This document shows, in pieces, positions 8,807 through 17,771 of a stretch of DNA of 64,000 nucleotides. A model generated the notes under the pieces. That model was not told where the DNA came from, did not search any database, and saw nothing but the letters and a program-made list of their open reading frames with translations. The DNA comes from an uncultured Kiloniellaceae bacterium (lineage in GTDB: Bacteria; Pseudomonadota; Alphaproteobacteria; Kiloniellales; Kiloniellaceae). Position numbers and translations under genes: made by a program. Every line of letters begins with the position of its first letter. Positions within the stretch are counted from its first letter, which is position 1. The stretch lies in NCBI GenBank assembly GCA_947500035.1, contig CANMQP010000010.1, positions 310,001 to 374,000 of the forward strand, in the 5' to 3' direction.

Positions 8807-9982
8807 ATGAACACTCTTGGCGATAAAGCACTGCTGCCCGCGGGCCTGCAAGATATTCTTCCACCCGCGGCTGCGCACGAGGCTGGCATTGTCGAGCGCC
8901 TGATCGGTGCTTTTGAAGGCTGGGGCTATGAACGGATAAAACCGCCGCTTCTGGAGTTCGAGGAAGCGTTGCTCACCGGGACGGGCCAGGCCGTTGCTCA
9001 GCAAACCTTCCGCCTGATGGATCCCGTCAGCCACAGGATGCTCGGCTTGCGGGCGGATATGACCCCACAGGTGGTGCGTATTGCCGGCACACGCTTATGC
9101 AATGCGCCGCGCCCGCTGCGCCTTTGCTACGGTGGTCAGGTTTTGCAGGTCAAGGGCAGCCAACTGCGGCCCGAGCGGCAATTCGGACAGGTGGGGGCTG
9201 AGTTGATCGGGGCCTCCCAGGAGCGCGCGGATGCCGAGGTGGTTCTCCTGGCCGCCCGTGCGCTGGAAGCGGTCGGTGTCCAGGGGCTGTCCATCGATCT
9301 CAATCTGCCGCCACTGGTCGGCGCGCTTGCCAAGGATCTGGGCTTTGACGAGTTGCAGTCGGCTGCGTTACGCGAGGCCTTGGACCGAAAGGATGCCGCG
9401 ACGGTGTCCCAACTCGCGGGCGATAAGGCGGAACCCTTTTTGGCGCTTCTGCGTGCTGCCGGACCCGCGGACGAGGCGCTGGTCGAGCTTGAAAGCTTGC
9501 GTTTGCCGTCTGCCGCGGATGTGGAGCTCGATCGCCTGAAACGCGTCGTAGGCCTGATCAGAGCCGAGGCGCCGGAAGTGTCGCTCACGCTCGATCCCGT
9601 GGAACACCGCGGCTTTGAGTATCAGACCGGAATCAGCTTCGTCGTTTTTGCCCGGAACGTCAGGGGCGAACTGGGTCGGGGAGGCCGCTATGATGCGGAA
9701 ATCGCCGACGGTTCCAGCGAATCCTGTACGGGTTTCACGCTTTATATGGATACGGTCCTGCGCTCCTTGCCAAAGCCAGATGCTGGTCGTCGTCTTTTTG
9801 CTCCAGTGGGAACGCCGGTTGCCCGCGTAAAGGCACTGCAGGCGGAGGGCTGGCGTATTGTGGGGGCGCTCGAGGATGGGGCCGATGCCCGCACCGAGGC
9901 AAAACATCTGCTCTGCAGCCACGTGCTGATTGATGACTCGATCGAATCCGTGGACGCAAGTCTTGAAACAGAGGAAGAGTAA
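8807..9982 (+). CDS. hisZ: ATP phosphoribosyltransferase regulatory subunit
   Basis: HisZ is a catalytically dead histidyl-tRNA-synthetase paralogue that activates the short form of HisG in the first step of histidine synthesis. The 391-residue protein begins with [19 protein letters not shown] and shows class II synthetase motifs [27 protein letters not shown] and [16 protein letters not shown], and lacks an anticodon-binding domain. purA starts 2 bases after its stop, an order common in alphaproteobacteria. The ATG at 8807 has no strong ribosome site; an in-frame start 20 codons upstream is less likely because conserved sequence starts after the chosen one. hisG is not in the window. Confidence 0.9.
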   Translation: MNTLGDKALLPAGLQDILPPAAAHEAGIVERLIGAFEGWGYERIKPPLLEFEEALLTGTGQAVAQQTFRLMDPVSHRMLGLRADMTPQVVRIAGTRLCNAPRPLRLCYGGQVLQVKGSQLRPERQFGQVGAELIGASQERADAEVVLLAARALEAVGVQGLSIDLNLPPLVGALAKDLGFDELQSAALREALDRKDAATVSQLAGDKAEPFLALLRAAGPADEALVELESLRLPSAADVELDRLKRVVGLIRAEAPEVSLTLDPVEHRGFEYQTGISFVVFARNVRGELGRGGRYDAEIADGSSESCTGFTLYMDTVLRSLPKPDAGRRLFAPVGTPVARVKALQAEGWRIVGALEDGADARTEAKHLLCSHVLIDDSIESVDASLETEEE

Positions 9983-9984
9983 CC

Positions 9985-11277
9985 ATGGCTAACGTCGTAG
10001 TCGTCGGTTCCCAGTGGGGCGACGAAGGAAAAGGCAAGATTGTCGACTGGCTCTCAGAGCGCGCCGACGTGGTCGTGCGTTTCCAGGGCGGCCACAATGC
10101 CGGGCATACCTTGGTGATCGACGGCGTGGTCTACAAACTGTCTCTGCTGCCGTCAGGCATCGTGCGCCCGGGTAAGCAATCTGTCATCGGCAACGGGGTC
10201 GTGGTGGACCCTTGGGCGCTTTTGGAGGAAATCGAGCGCATCTCTGCACAGGGTGTCGCGGTTACGCCGGATTCGCTGACCGTTGCGGAGAACGTGACCT
10301 TGATCCTGCCGTTACACGGGCTGGTCGACCGGGCGCGTGAGGCTGACCGGGGAGACGCTAAGATCGGCACGACCGGCCGGGGAATTGGTCCGGCTTACGA
10401 GGACAAAGTCGCCCGCCGCGCGGTCAGGCTTTGTGACCTGGCTGAGGAATCCGCCATTCGTGAACGCGTCGAGGCTTTGCTGTTGCACCATAACGCGCTG
10501 CTGCGCGGTCTGGGGCAGCCTGAGGCAGATGGCGAGGAGCTGGTGGCGGCCCTCCTGGAGATTGCGCCGAAGATCCTGCCGTTTGCCGGGCGAGTCTGGG
10601 ACGTGTTGGATCAGGCAGACCGCCGTGAACAGCGGATCCTCTTCGAGGGCGCGCAGGGCGCGATGCTCGATGTCGACCATGGCACCTATCCCTTTGTGAC
10701 CTCCTCGAACACCGTCGCAGGTCAGGCCGCCGCGGGTTCCGGTATTGGTCCGAAGGCCATGAATTACGTTCTGGGCATTACCAAGGCCTATACCACGCGT
10801 GTCGGCTCCGGGCCTTTTCCCACAGAACTTGAGGATGAGATCGGCCAGCGTCTGGGTGAGCGCGGGCACGAATTCGGGACCGTGACCGGCCGTCGCCGGC
10901 GCTGCGGGTGGTTCGACGCAGTGATGGTCCGTCAGGCCGCTAAAACCGGCGGGATTGACGGGATTGCGTTGACCAAACTCGACGTGCTTGATGGCCTCGA
11001 GACGCTTAAAGTCTGTACCGGCTACCGGGTTGACGGCGAGGAACTGGATTATCTCCCTGCTCTGGCGTCCCGTCAGGCCAAGGTGGAACCCATCTACGAG
11101 CATCTCGAAGGCTGGAGCGAGAGTACCCAGGGTGCAAGATCCTGGGCCGAACTGCCTGCGACCGCAGTGAAGTATATCCGGCGCGTCGAGGAGTTGATCG
11201 AAGTTCCGGTCGCGCTCCTCTCCACCAGTCCGGAGCGGGACGACACCATTCTCGTCCGCGATCCCTTCAAGGGCTGA
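9985..11277 (+). CDS. purA: Adenylosuccinate synthetase
   Basis: Makes adenylosuccinate from IMP, aspartate and GTP, the first committed step to AMP. Full-length at 430 residues. Seen: the N-terminal P-loop [19 protein letters not shown] with the catalytic histidine, [14 protein letters not shown], and the GTP-specificity stretch [20 protein letters not shown] lies just before the ATG, inside the end of hisZ, so the two genes are almost certainly cotranscribed. A strong GC-rich hairpin lies about 50 bases after the stop. Confidence 0.97.
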   Translation: MANVVVVGSQWGDEGKGKIVDWLSERADVVVRFQGGHNAGHTLVIDGVVYKLSLLPSGIVRPGKQSVIGNGVVVDPWALLEEIERISAQGVAVTPDSLTVAENVTLILPLHGLVDRAREADRGDAKIGTTGRGIGPAYEDKVARRAVRLCDLAEESAIRERVEALLLHHNALLRGLGQPEADGEELVAALLEIAPKILPFAGRVWDVLDQADRREQRILFEGAQGAMLDVDHGTYPFVTSSNTVAGQAAAGSGIGPKAMNYVLGITKAYTTRVGSGPFPTELEDEIGQRLGERGHEFGTVTGRRRRCGWFDAVMVRQAAKTGGIDGIALTKLDVLDGLETLKVCTGYRVDGEELDYLPALASRQAKVEPIYEHLEGWSESTQGARSWAELPATAVKYIRRVEELIEVPVALLSTSPERDDTILVRDPFKG

Positions 11278-11640
11278 TCCCGTCTTCCGGGCCGGCTTGC
11301 ACGGCGCAGACCCCTGTGATCCAAGCGCCGCCAGGGTTTTCCTGGCGGCGCAAATGCTGCTGCGTCCCAGAACTTGAAGTGGGAACCTGCTCGGACGGCC
11401 GTGATTCATGAGCGCTGTTGTCTGCGTGCGATTACCGCGCCGTTAACTATCTTTTTGTTATCTCTGGGTTAACTTTTAACTCTGACGGGATTGCCGCGCG
11501 CGTGGACCGCCGCAGCTGACCGGCTTGTGGCCTGCTCGGCGGAGCTTGCAGCCCGCGGGTGCAGATAGACAGTTTTGAGTCAGCGCGGCCGCGGTTGCTG
11601 CGGAAAGCCGTAGGTGGCCGGGCGAACGGGCGGAGAGGAT
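11278..11640. other. Intergenic region between purA and the pseudokinase gene
   Basis: 363 bases with no supported gene. It holds the hairpin at 11325-11351 and an AT-richer stretch at 11440-11480 with GTTAAC at 11442-11447 and again at 11468-11473, probably part of the promoter for the next gene. The last 100 bases are GC-rich without a recognised motif apart from the ribosome site GGAGAGG just before 11641. Confidence 0.6.
11325..11351 (+). terminator. Hairpin after purA
   Basis: GCGCCGCCAGG (11325-11335) and CCTGGCGGCGC (11341-11351) form a perfect 11-bp stem around the loop GTTTT, 48 bases after the purA stop. There is no following T run, so it is either a weak intrinsic terminator or a 3'-end-protecting structure. 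Confidence 0.5.
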
Positions 11641-13674
11641 ATGAGCGTAACTTCGGCAGCTAGGGCCGGAAAGCGGGGGGCCGAAAAAGGGATCGAACTT
11701 TCCGATCGCTATGAGGTTTATCCTGACCAACCTTTACCGTTTCTCAACTCGCCGGGCTGCGATGCTGTTGCGGCGCTGGACAAACGGAATCCGAGTCTCG
11801 CGCTCTTTGCGTTGATTTGTTCTCGCGAACTCGCACCACGCGTGGATGCTGTCAGGTCTCTCTCTCATGTTGAATCAAGTGCCTTTCTGACGCCACGTGC
11901 CTCTGGAATCGTCACGCAGGCGAACGATCAAAAGCGCAAGTTCGTCATCATCTTCGAGCAGCCGCGTGGTGAGCGGGTACAGTCTGAACCGGATGCCAGC
12001 TTCCAACCTCTCTCCGAAGACGATCTGATCCGCGGCGTCATAACGCCCATGGTTACGAATCTGCGAGAACTCGGCGGCAGGATCATGGCGCACCGGGCGA
12101 TCCGCGCTGACAACATCTTCACCAGTGGCGGCAGTAACCAGGAAATCATTCTGGGGGAGTGCGTTAGCTCGCCGGCGGGATACTTCCAGCCGGTGATCTA
12201 TGAGCCGATCGATGCGGGCATGTCGACCCCAAGTGGTCGTGGACCCGGTTACATCAGCGATGACTTTTACGCCCTTGGTGTACTCATCGCGGTTTTGAGC
12301 CATGGCGGAAATCCGGTTTCTCACCTCTCCGATCAGGAGGTGGTCGCTTCAAAGATTGCTCTCGGTTCCTACGCGACACTGGTCGGACAGGCACGGGTTT
12401 CCCTCAAGCTGATGGAAGCGCTGCGAGGGCTGCTGTGCGATGACCCGGCTGAACGCTGGAACATCATGGATCTGGACCTTTGGGCGAACGGCCGTCACTT
12501 AAGCCCGAAGCAGGCCACGCTGTCGGCCAAGGCGGCCCGCGCCTTTGAGTTTGACGGCGAGGAGTACAACACCGCCCGCGGACTGTCGTTTGCGATGGGA
12601 CATAACTGGTCGCTGGCACAGGAAGCCCTGCGGGACGATGCGCTGGAAGGTTGGGTGCGCCGGAGTTTATCCGATGAAAAATGTGCGTCCGCGATCCTTA
12701 AAGCGAGCCGCATGTCGCGCATGGGCGGCGAGGGGGGCGGAGGCCAGGACAAGGCCGTTGCCGGCGTGCTGACGGCGCTCGATCACTTGGCTCCTATTCG
12801 CTATAAGTCGATTTCCGCCCGTTTGGACGGTTTGGCGCAGGCCCTGGCGATTGATTTCGATAAAGACCATGTGCCGCAAATGATCTCCGAGGTCGTGCGT
12901 TCGAAGCTTCATAAGTCTTGGATCGAAGGTCAACCTTCCATGAAGCCCGAGTTTGTGCCCTGGATTCGTCAGGCGGACATCATCGAGAGCTTTGTCAATC
13001 GTTCACGCATTGGCTTCGGCCCGGAGCGGGCGCTCTACGAGTGTAATTCCAGCTGGCCGTGTCTTTCCTCGTTGCTGAAGAACGATTTCGTCAACGAGGG
13101 CTCGGATCTCCTGCCTGCTCTGGAGCGCCTGGCACAGGATGGTATTCCGGACTACGTGCCTATGGACCGCCACATTGCCGCCTTTTCCGCGACCCGGGTG
13201 AAAAACCTATCGGAGCGCCTTTTCATCCAGTTGGCCGAACCAGCAGACAAGCTGCAATACAACGTCTCGGTCTTGCGCTTGTTCTCGGAAATTCAGCGCT
13301 CGACGGGTCCTGAATCGCTCCCGAACATGGCGCGCTGGTTCGCGAAGCTCCTCGGACCGATCACAGAGACTTATCATTTCCGCAGTTTCCGGCAGCAGCT
13401 TTCCAAGGGCATTGAGGGGGCGACTCATAGCGGTGACCTGGCCGAGTTGCTTTGGCTGGTGGATAACGAAAATCTGCGTTTGCAAGACGAGGTTGGCTTT
13501 GCGCAGGCGCAGAATGAGTTTGCGAGCATAGCTGGTCAAATCACCTGGCATGAGGATGGCGCGCTGACGTCCGATGCGCATGTCGCCACGATCAGTCAGC
13601 GGGCTTCGGCTGTGGTGTCCGCAGTATTGGCAAGCGTCTCGATCGCTGTGATGTCGTTTATCTATGTGACCTGA
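11641..13674 (+). CDS. Pseudokinase-like protein with C-terminal membrane anchor
   Basis: A 677-residue protein that I do not recognise by name. Residues about 100-300 resemble a Ser/Thr kinase C-lobe: the catalytic-loop position reads HRAIRADN (H151 to N158), so the catalytic Asp of HRD is Ala and the Lys is Arg. The DFG position reads LGEC. A subdomain IX-like DDFYALGVLIAVLSHGG and LLCDDPAERW follow. Kinase activity is therefore unlikely. A hydrophobic helix at the extreme C terminus (about 655-675) suggests tail anchoring. GGAGAGG precedes the ATG. The next gene, a small membrane protein, starts 13 bases downstream. Confidence 0.72.
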   Translation: MSVTSAARAGKRGAEKGIELSDRYEVYPDQPLPFLNSPGCDAVAALDKRNPSLALFALICSRELAPRVDAVRSLSHVESSAFLTPRASGIVTQANDQKRKFVIIFEQPRGERVQSEPDASFQPLSEDDLIRGVITPMVTNLRELGGRIMAHRAIRADNIFTSGGSNQEIILGECVSSPAGYFQPVIYEPIDAGMSTPSGRGPGYISDDFYALGVLIAVLSHGGNPVSHLSDQEVVASKIALGSYATLVGQARVSLKLMEALRGLLCDDPAERWNIMDLDLWANGRHLSPKQATLSAKAARAFEFDGEEYNTARGLSFAMGHNWSLAQEALRDDALEGWVRRSLSDEKCASAILKASRMSRMGGEGGGGQDKAVAGVLTALDHLAPIRYKSISARLDGLAQALAIDFDKDHVPQMISEVVRSKLHKSWIEGQPSMKPEFVPWIRQADIIESFVNRSRIGFGPERALYECNSSWPCLSSLLKNDFVNEGSDLLPALERLAQDGIPDYVPMDRHIAAFSATRVKNLSERLFIQLAEPADKLQYNVSVLRLFSEIQRSTGPESLPNMARWFAKLLGPITETYHFRSFRQQLSKGIEGATHSGDLAELLWLVDNENLRLQDEVGFAQAQNEFASIAGQITWHEDGALTSDAHVATISQRASAVVSAVLASVSIAVMSFIYVT

Positions 13675-13686
13675 TGGAGAAGACCT

Positions 13687-14190
13687 TTGGCCACTGAAAC
13701 CGAGAAAAGCAACAAAATGACATGGATCCTGCTGGCGATCCCAGTCAGCGCGGTTCTGATGCCGACCTGCCTGCTTTTGCTCGTCCTGATGTTGCCGACG
13801 ATGGTTGCCTTTATCGTGGACGGCACACCCGGCCGAAAGTTTGTGATCACCGTCGGCATGATGAACCTGGCGGGGACCGTTCCGGCCGTTGTCGACCTTT
13901 GGGATCATGGACAGACCTTTCAGGCCTCATTCGAGGGCATGTCGAATGTGTTCGCCTGGGCGGGCGCACTTATGGCATCGGGAGTCGGTTGGCTGATCTA
14001 TTGGGTCATGCCGCCGATCGTCGCGAATTATCAGGGGATCGCCTCGCGCGCACAGGTTCTTTCACTGCGCGCGAAGCAAAAAAAACTGATTGCAGCCTGG
14101 GGTGACGAGGTCGCAGCCGTTATTGCCGAGCCCTATCGGCAGGGCGAGGAATCGGCAGAAGAAGCGGCGGAACCGGAAGCTGAGCGCTGA
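13687..14190 (+). CDS. Small integral membrane protein paired with the pseudokinase
   Basis: A 167-residue protein with three or four hydrophobic segments (about residues 11-40, 55-68, 80-110) and a charged, Glu-rich C-terminal tail (residues 125-167) that should face the cytoplasm. No known domain is recognised. TTG at 13687 is taken as start because GGAG lies 7 bases upstream; ATG at 13717 is the alternative and would remove ten polar residues. The tight spacing to the membrane-anchored pseudokinase suggests the two products work together. The stop lies within a hairpin facing the convergent gene. Confidence 0.68.
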   Translation: MATETEKSNKMTWILLAIPVSAVLMPTCLLLLVLMLPTMVAFIVDGTPGRKFVITVGMMNLAGTVPAVVDLWDHGQTFQASFEGMSNVFAWAGALMASGVGWLIYWVMPPIVANYQGIASRAQVLSLRAKQKKLIAAWGDEVAAVIAEPYRQGEESAEEAAEPEAER

Positions 14191-14201
14191 TGCTCAGCGC
14201 T
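14183..14201. terminator. Short hairpin between convergent genes
   Basis: AGCGCTGA (14183-14190) pairs with TCAGCGCT (14194-14201) around TGC, spanning the stop of the upstream gene and ending just before the stop of the convergent one. It has no T run, so the terminator role is only suggested by position. Confidence 0.35.
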
Positions 14202-14206
14202 GACGC

Positions 14207-14932
14207 TCAACTCTGGCCCGCAATGAGGCGCCGGCGCAAAATAATCAGATTCAGCAGGATGAAGTAAAAGAAGTAGGTCTCCTGCACTTCGCTGGCGCGG
14301 CTGAAGAGAATTCCCTCGTAGTCGATTGCCGAAAGCAAGCGCTCCGAGTTTTTGGAGAACTCCGCCAGAACTGCAGTTGGCAGTAAGATCAGCGGCGGCA
14401 GCACAATCGCGAAACGCGACTGTCTGATCTCGGGACGTTTCAGCGCGGCAAGAGGGATCAGTATGCCGCCGAGGACAACACCGAGTTCCAGGACAGCGCG
14501 CGGTTTCTGATCGAACCAGGAACTTGTGTTGTGGAGGTTGGTTTCCTCCTGGTCGTTCAAGGCCCGCCAGGTTTCCGGCGTGTCCCATTGCAGATAGTGC
14601 TGACCCCAGCTGGCCTCCTCACCACCGATATAGAGGCAGCCCAGGGTCGCCAGTAGAACCCAGATTGAAATCCACTTGTGGCGGCGCACCTGCGGCATGA
14701 AAAGCATACGCAAACCGAGAATGAAGCCGGCCAGGGGGATCAGGGCATGTGACAGCTCCAGGACACCGCGCTCTTCGCTTCCCATCCAGACGGCGTAGAA
14801 TTCTGGTGCCGTGTGGGCCAGGACCAGCAGGATCACCGCGACCGCAAGCGGGAGCCAAAGCCAGACCCAACGCGGCAGGTAATCTGCATCCGATTGAGGT
14901 GTTGAAGAGGTGTGCGACTCGGGGGAAGTCAT
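14207..14932 (-). CDS. Uncharacterised polytopic membrane protein
   Basis: About 241 residues with six to seven predicted membrane helices, starting around RWVWLWLPLAVAVILLVLAH. The loop GGEEASWGQHYLQWDTPE is a recurrent signature (GEE.SWGQ) of an unnamed bacterial membrane family whose function I do not know. ATG at 14932 is chosen; a further in-frame ATG at 14962 adds ten residues and neither has a good ribosome site. It is a single gene convergent with the pseudokinase pair and sits just downstream of the rpoH terminator on the same strand. Confidence 0.65.
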   Translation of the reverse strand: MTSPESHTSSTPQSDADYLPRWVWLWLPLAVAVILLVLAHTAPEFYAVWMGSEERGVLELSHALIPLAGFILGLRMLFMPQVRRHKWISIWVLLATLGCLYIGGEEASWGQHYLQWDTPETWRALNDQEETNLHNTSSWFDQKPRAVLELGVVLGGILIPLAALKRPEIRQSRFAIVLPPLILLPTAVLAEFSKNSERLLSAIDYEGILFSRASEVQETYFFYFILLNLIILRRRLIAGQS

Positions 14933-15058
14933 CAAAAAAACTCGCTTTTGGTGTCCTGGCATCTGCGTTGGCAGTGGCCGGCTTTGTTATCGAAATGGGA
15001 TGTTGCGGAGAGTAGGCGAAACGCCAGGGGGAGATCAAACCGCGAGTTTCGATTTCAT

Positions 15059-15094
15059 AAAAAAAGGCCGGTCCCTGGACTGAGACCGGCCTTT
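15059..15094 (-). terminator. Intrinsic terminator of rpoH
   Basis: Read on the minus strand, AAAGGCCGGTC (15094-15084) pairs with GACCGGCCTTT (15073-15063), an 11-bp perfect stem with a 10-base loop, followed by a run of T (15065-15059). It begins 22 bases after the rpoH stop. Textbook rho-independent form. Confidence 0.92.
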
Positions 15095-15115
15095 CACTAC
15101 GGGTTAGGTTCCTGC

Positions 15116-16000
15116 TTACGCGGTTGCGAGACGCTGTTCGATGGCGGCGTTGCGAATTGCCTTCTGCAGTTTTTCGAATGCGCGGACCTCGATTTGGCGC
15201 ACCCGTTCGCGGCTGATTCCATATTCCTGTGACAGCTCTTCAAGTGTGGTCGGATTGTCTTTCAAGCGCCGCTCTTCAAGGATGTGACGCTCCCGCTCGT
15301 TCAGCGACTTCATAGCTGCAACCAGTAAAGCCCTGCGCTTGCTGAGCTCTTCGTCTTCGGCGAGCGAGGTTTCCTGGTCCATGGTGTCATCGACCAGCCA
15401 GTCCTGCCATTCGCCGTCGCCGTCAATTCGAAGCGGTGCATTTAGGGAATTATCGGGGGCTGCCAGCCGCCGGTTCATGCTGACCACGTCAGCTTCGGGC
15501 ACGTTCAGCTGCGTTGCGATATGGGTTACCTGTTCCGGATGCAGGTCGCCTTCTTCGATTGCCTGCATCTGGCCTTTGAGCTTCCGCAGGTTAAAGAACA
15601 GCTTTTTCTGAGCCGCGGTTGTACCCATTTTGACCAGCGACCAGGAATGCAGGATGTACTCCTGAATAGCGGCCCGGATCCACCACATGGCGTAGGTGGC
15701 CAAACGGAAGCCGCGTTCCGGATCGAAGCGCTTAACCGCCTGCATCATGCCGACATTACCCTCGGAGATCAGTTCGGAGACCGGCAGGCCGTAGCCGCGA
15801 TATCCCATCGCGATCTTGGCAACCAGCCGCAAATGGCTGGTCACAAGCTGATGCGCGGATTCCACATCACCGCTTTCGCGCCAGTCTTTTGCAAGGGTGT
15901 ACTCCTGCTCCTGCTCCAGCATCGGAAATTTGCGAATTTCCTGCAGGTAGCTGGAGAGATTACCCTCTGAACTCAGGGCCGGAACTCTGGGTGAAGCCAT
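15116..16000 (-). CDS. rpoH: RNA polymerase heat-shock sigma factor (sigma-32)
   Basis: 294-residue alternative sigma factor directing heat-shock transcription. Seen: region 2 with GLPVSELISEGNVGMMQAVKRFD and the -10-recognition helix FRLATYAMWWIRAAIQEYI, the RpoH-specific box QKKLFFNLRKLK (core binding and regulation), and region 4.2 with LEELSQEYGISRERVRQIEVRA. AGGAGG lies 9 bases upstream of the ATG. A promoter, a leader hairpin and an intrinsic terminator bracket it as its own transcription unit, downstream of rluD on the same strand as in many alphaproteobacteria. Many relatives carry two rpoH copies; only one is in this window. Confidence 0.96.
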   Translation of the reverse strand: MASPRVPALSSEGNLSSYLQEIRKFPMLEQEQEYTLAKDWRESGDVESAHQLVTSHLRLVAKIAMGYRGYGLPVSELISEGNVGMMQAVKRFDPERGFRLATYAMWWIRAAIQEYILHSWSLVKMGTTAAQKKLFFNLRKLKGQMQAIEEGDLHPEQVTHIATQLNVPEADVVSMNRRLAAPDNSLNAPLRIDGDGEWQDWLVDDTMDQETSLAEDEELSKRRALLVAAMKSLNERERHILEERRLKDNPTTLEELSQEYGISRERVRQIEVRAFEKLQKAIRNAAIEQRLATA

Positions 16001-16023
16001 ATCAAAAATCCTCCTAATACCCC

Positions 16024-16055
16024 GCCGGAACCCCGGGTAAGCCTAACGTTCCGGC
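16024..16055 (-). promoter_or_regulatory. Leader hairpin before the rpoH ribosome site
   Basis: GCCGGAAC and GTTCCGGC (16048-16055 and 16024-16031 on the plus strand) form an 8-bp perfect stem with a 16-base loop, ending 9 bases before the AGGAGG of rpoH. rpoH translation is structure-controlled in some bacteria; a role here is inference. Confidence 0.35.
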
Positions 16056-16163
16056 TTCAGGTAAACCCCCGCGGAAGGCTCGAAACCTTCGCCACGGTTT
16101 CGTGTGCTACAATACTGCCAGGTAATCCCCCTGGAAACGGCTTCAATTCACAAAGCCGTATGT

Positions 16164-16194
16164 ATTATGTAGGTACGCAGCTTGCGATCCACAA
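16164..16194 (-). promoter_or_regulatory. Candidate sigma-70-type promoter of rpoH
   Basis: On the minus strand TTGTGG (16194-16189) is followed after 17 bases by TACATA (16171-16166, continuing AT). Spacing is ideal for a housekeeping promoter and it points at rpoH, giving a leader of about 155 bases. Confidence 0.5.
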
Positions 16195-16229
16195 GCAATT
16201 GTCTCGTAATTCACTTAATGGGGGTAATT

Positions 16230-17297
16230 TTAAACTGATTCTAAATAATAAATCAACTCCTTTATATCTGGCGGTAAATTACTTTCAAATTTGAGATTTT
16301 TCCCGGTGATCGGGTGTTTGAAGCCTAGAATCCGCGCGTGCAGCGCCTGTCGCTTGAAGTCTCTAAACGCAAGGCGGGCATCGGGCGGCAAACGCTGCAG
16401 TTTGGCGTCACTCACACGCCCATAGACCGGGTCGCCGACCAGAGGGTGACCTTTTTCCGTTAAATGCACGCGAATTTGATGGGTTCTGCCGGTCATCAGG
16501 CGGCATTCGATCAGGCTGACAGCGCCCTCAGCATAGGTTTTCAACGTTTGGTATCGGGTCAGGGCGCTTTTGCCGCCGCGGCGGACGACCGCCATTTTCT
16601 TGCGGTTGCGGGGGCTGCGGCCGATATTGCCTTCTATCTCGCCCTTTGCGGGGCTGGGCGCACCCCAGACTACGGCTTGATAGGCCCGTTCTATATCGCG
16701 GGCGGCGAAGAGTTCGGTGAGGGCCTGATGCACGGCCTCAGTCTTGGCGGCTACGATCAGACCGCTGGTATCCTTATCCAGCCGGTGCACGATGCCGGGA
16801 CGCCGCACACCGCCGATGCCTTTGAGAGATTCGCCACAGTGTCCGATCAGGGCGTTAACCAGTGTGCCGTCCAGATTTCCGGGGGCGGGGTGAACAACCA
16901 TACCCGCCGGTTTGTCGACCACGATCAGATAGGGGTCCTCGAAGACGATATCGAGATCGATCTGCTGTGCCTCGGGTTCTGCCGCGACGGCGGGCGGAAC
17001 CTCGAGTAGGAGCGTCTGACCGGGTTTGACCCGAAATGCCGGGTTGTCTATCGTCTTGCCGTCAACGCTAAGCTGACCGGCGGTGATCAGGCCTTGCAGC
17101 CTGCTTCGGGACAGCGTAGGCAGATTCTTGACCAGGAGGCGATCGACACGTTCGCGCTTGTCAGCGGGGTCCACCAGGATTGCGTGGCGTTCAGACACGT
17201 CTGGATTGCCAGATGCCTTAAGGTCCGCTGGGGCGTTGTGGTCGGATTCAGGGCGGTCCGGGTCGGCGGGGCCGGGTGCTGCATCTGTGTCGGGCAA
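16230..17297 (-). CDS. rluD: 23S rRNA pseudouridine synthase (RluD family)
   Basis: Isomerises specific uridines in helix 69 of 23S rRNA. N-terminal S4 RNA-binding domain (about residues 48-105, VDRLLVKNLPTLSRSRLQGLI), then the catalytic domain with the invariant aspartate in HRLDKDTSGLIVAAK, and TGRTHQIRVH. The N terminus (about 45 residues, acidic and Pro/Ala-rich) is longer than usual. The frame opens with TTG at 17297; GTG near 17198 would give a more typical length, so the start is uncertain. It lies directly upstream of the rpoH promoter region, a common alphaproteobacterial neighbourhood. Confidence 0.88.
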   Translation of the reverse strand: MPDTDAAPGPADPDRPESDHNAPADLKASGNPDVSERHAILVDPADKRERVDRLLVKNLPTLSRSRLQGLITAGQLSVDGKTIDNPAFRVKPGQTLLLEVPPAVAAEPEAQQIDLDIVFEDPYLIVVDKPAGMVVHPAPGNLDGTLVNALIGHCGESLKGIGGVRRPGIVHRLDKDTSGLIVAAKTEAVHQALTELFAARDIERAYQAVVWGAPSPAKGEIEGNIGRSPRNRKKMAVVRRGGKSALTRYQTLKTYAEGAVSLIECRLMTGRTHQIRVHLTEKGHPLVGDPVYGRVSDAKLQRLPPDARLAFRDFKRQALHARILGFKHPITGKNLKFESNLPPDIKELIYYLESV

Positions 17298-17375
17298 AGC
17301 CTTGTGCTTCGATAGTTAAGTCAAAACCTCTTCAGAGAGATAGCCTTCCCGCATGAACCTTGAAAGCTTAAAGCG

Positions 17376-17711
17376 ATGAAAGCCGTTAAGACCGCCGTCA
17401 TTTTGATGTCCATTCTGATCGTCGCCGGTTTTGGCTTCGTGATCTACACCATCGCCGCACGGATGATGTCCGGAGAGCCGGTCCTGCCGCCTTCTTCAGC
17501 CGGCTCCAGCCAGGAAGACATAGCGACCAGCTTTGGTGAGGTAGATCTGCCGGTTCCTGTTGGCTGTGATCTGGAGACTGTCCAATTGGAGGGCAATCGG
17601 CTTCTGATCACGCTCGATGGTCTCGACGATCAGCGATGCAAGCAGGTCATCATCATGGACGCCTTGAGCGGAGAGACACTCGGCAGAGTGACACTACGGC
17701 CAGTGGAATAG
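17376..17711 (+). CDS. Small membrane-anchored protein (DUF6476-like)
   Basis: 111 residues: one N-terminal membrane helix (about 5-28) followed by a short periplasmic domain with two cysteines (C64, C88) and the pattern CDLETVQLEGNRLLITLDG. Proteins of this shape sit opposite rluD in many Rhodospirillales; I believe it corresponds to DUF6476, but that is from memory of the layout and would need a profile search. No function known. Confidence 0.65.
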   Translation: MKAVKTAVILMSILIVAGFGFVIYTIAARMMSGEPVLPPSSAGSSQEDIATSFGEVDLPVPVGCDLETVQLEGNRLLITLDGLDDQRCKQVIIMDALSGETLGRVTLRPVE

Positions 17712-17771
17712 AGATGGTAGACGCATCAGGAGCGGCCAGTTCGCTCGAAAAATACGATTCAGGACACTGAT

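Noticed and set aside
11442-11480. GTTAAC repeats as possible CtrA sites before the pseudokinase gene
   Set aside because: Spacing does not fit TTAA-N7-TTAA; repeats are short and AT-rich, so a generic promoter is a simpler reading.
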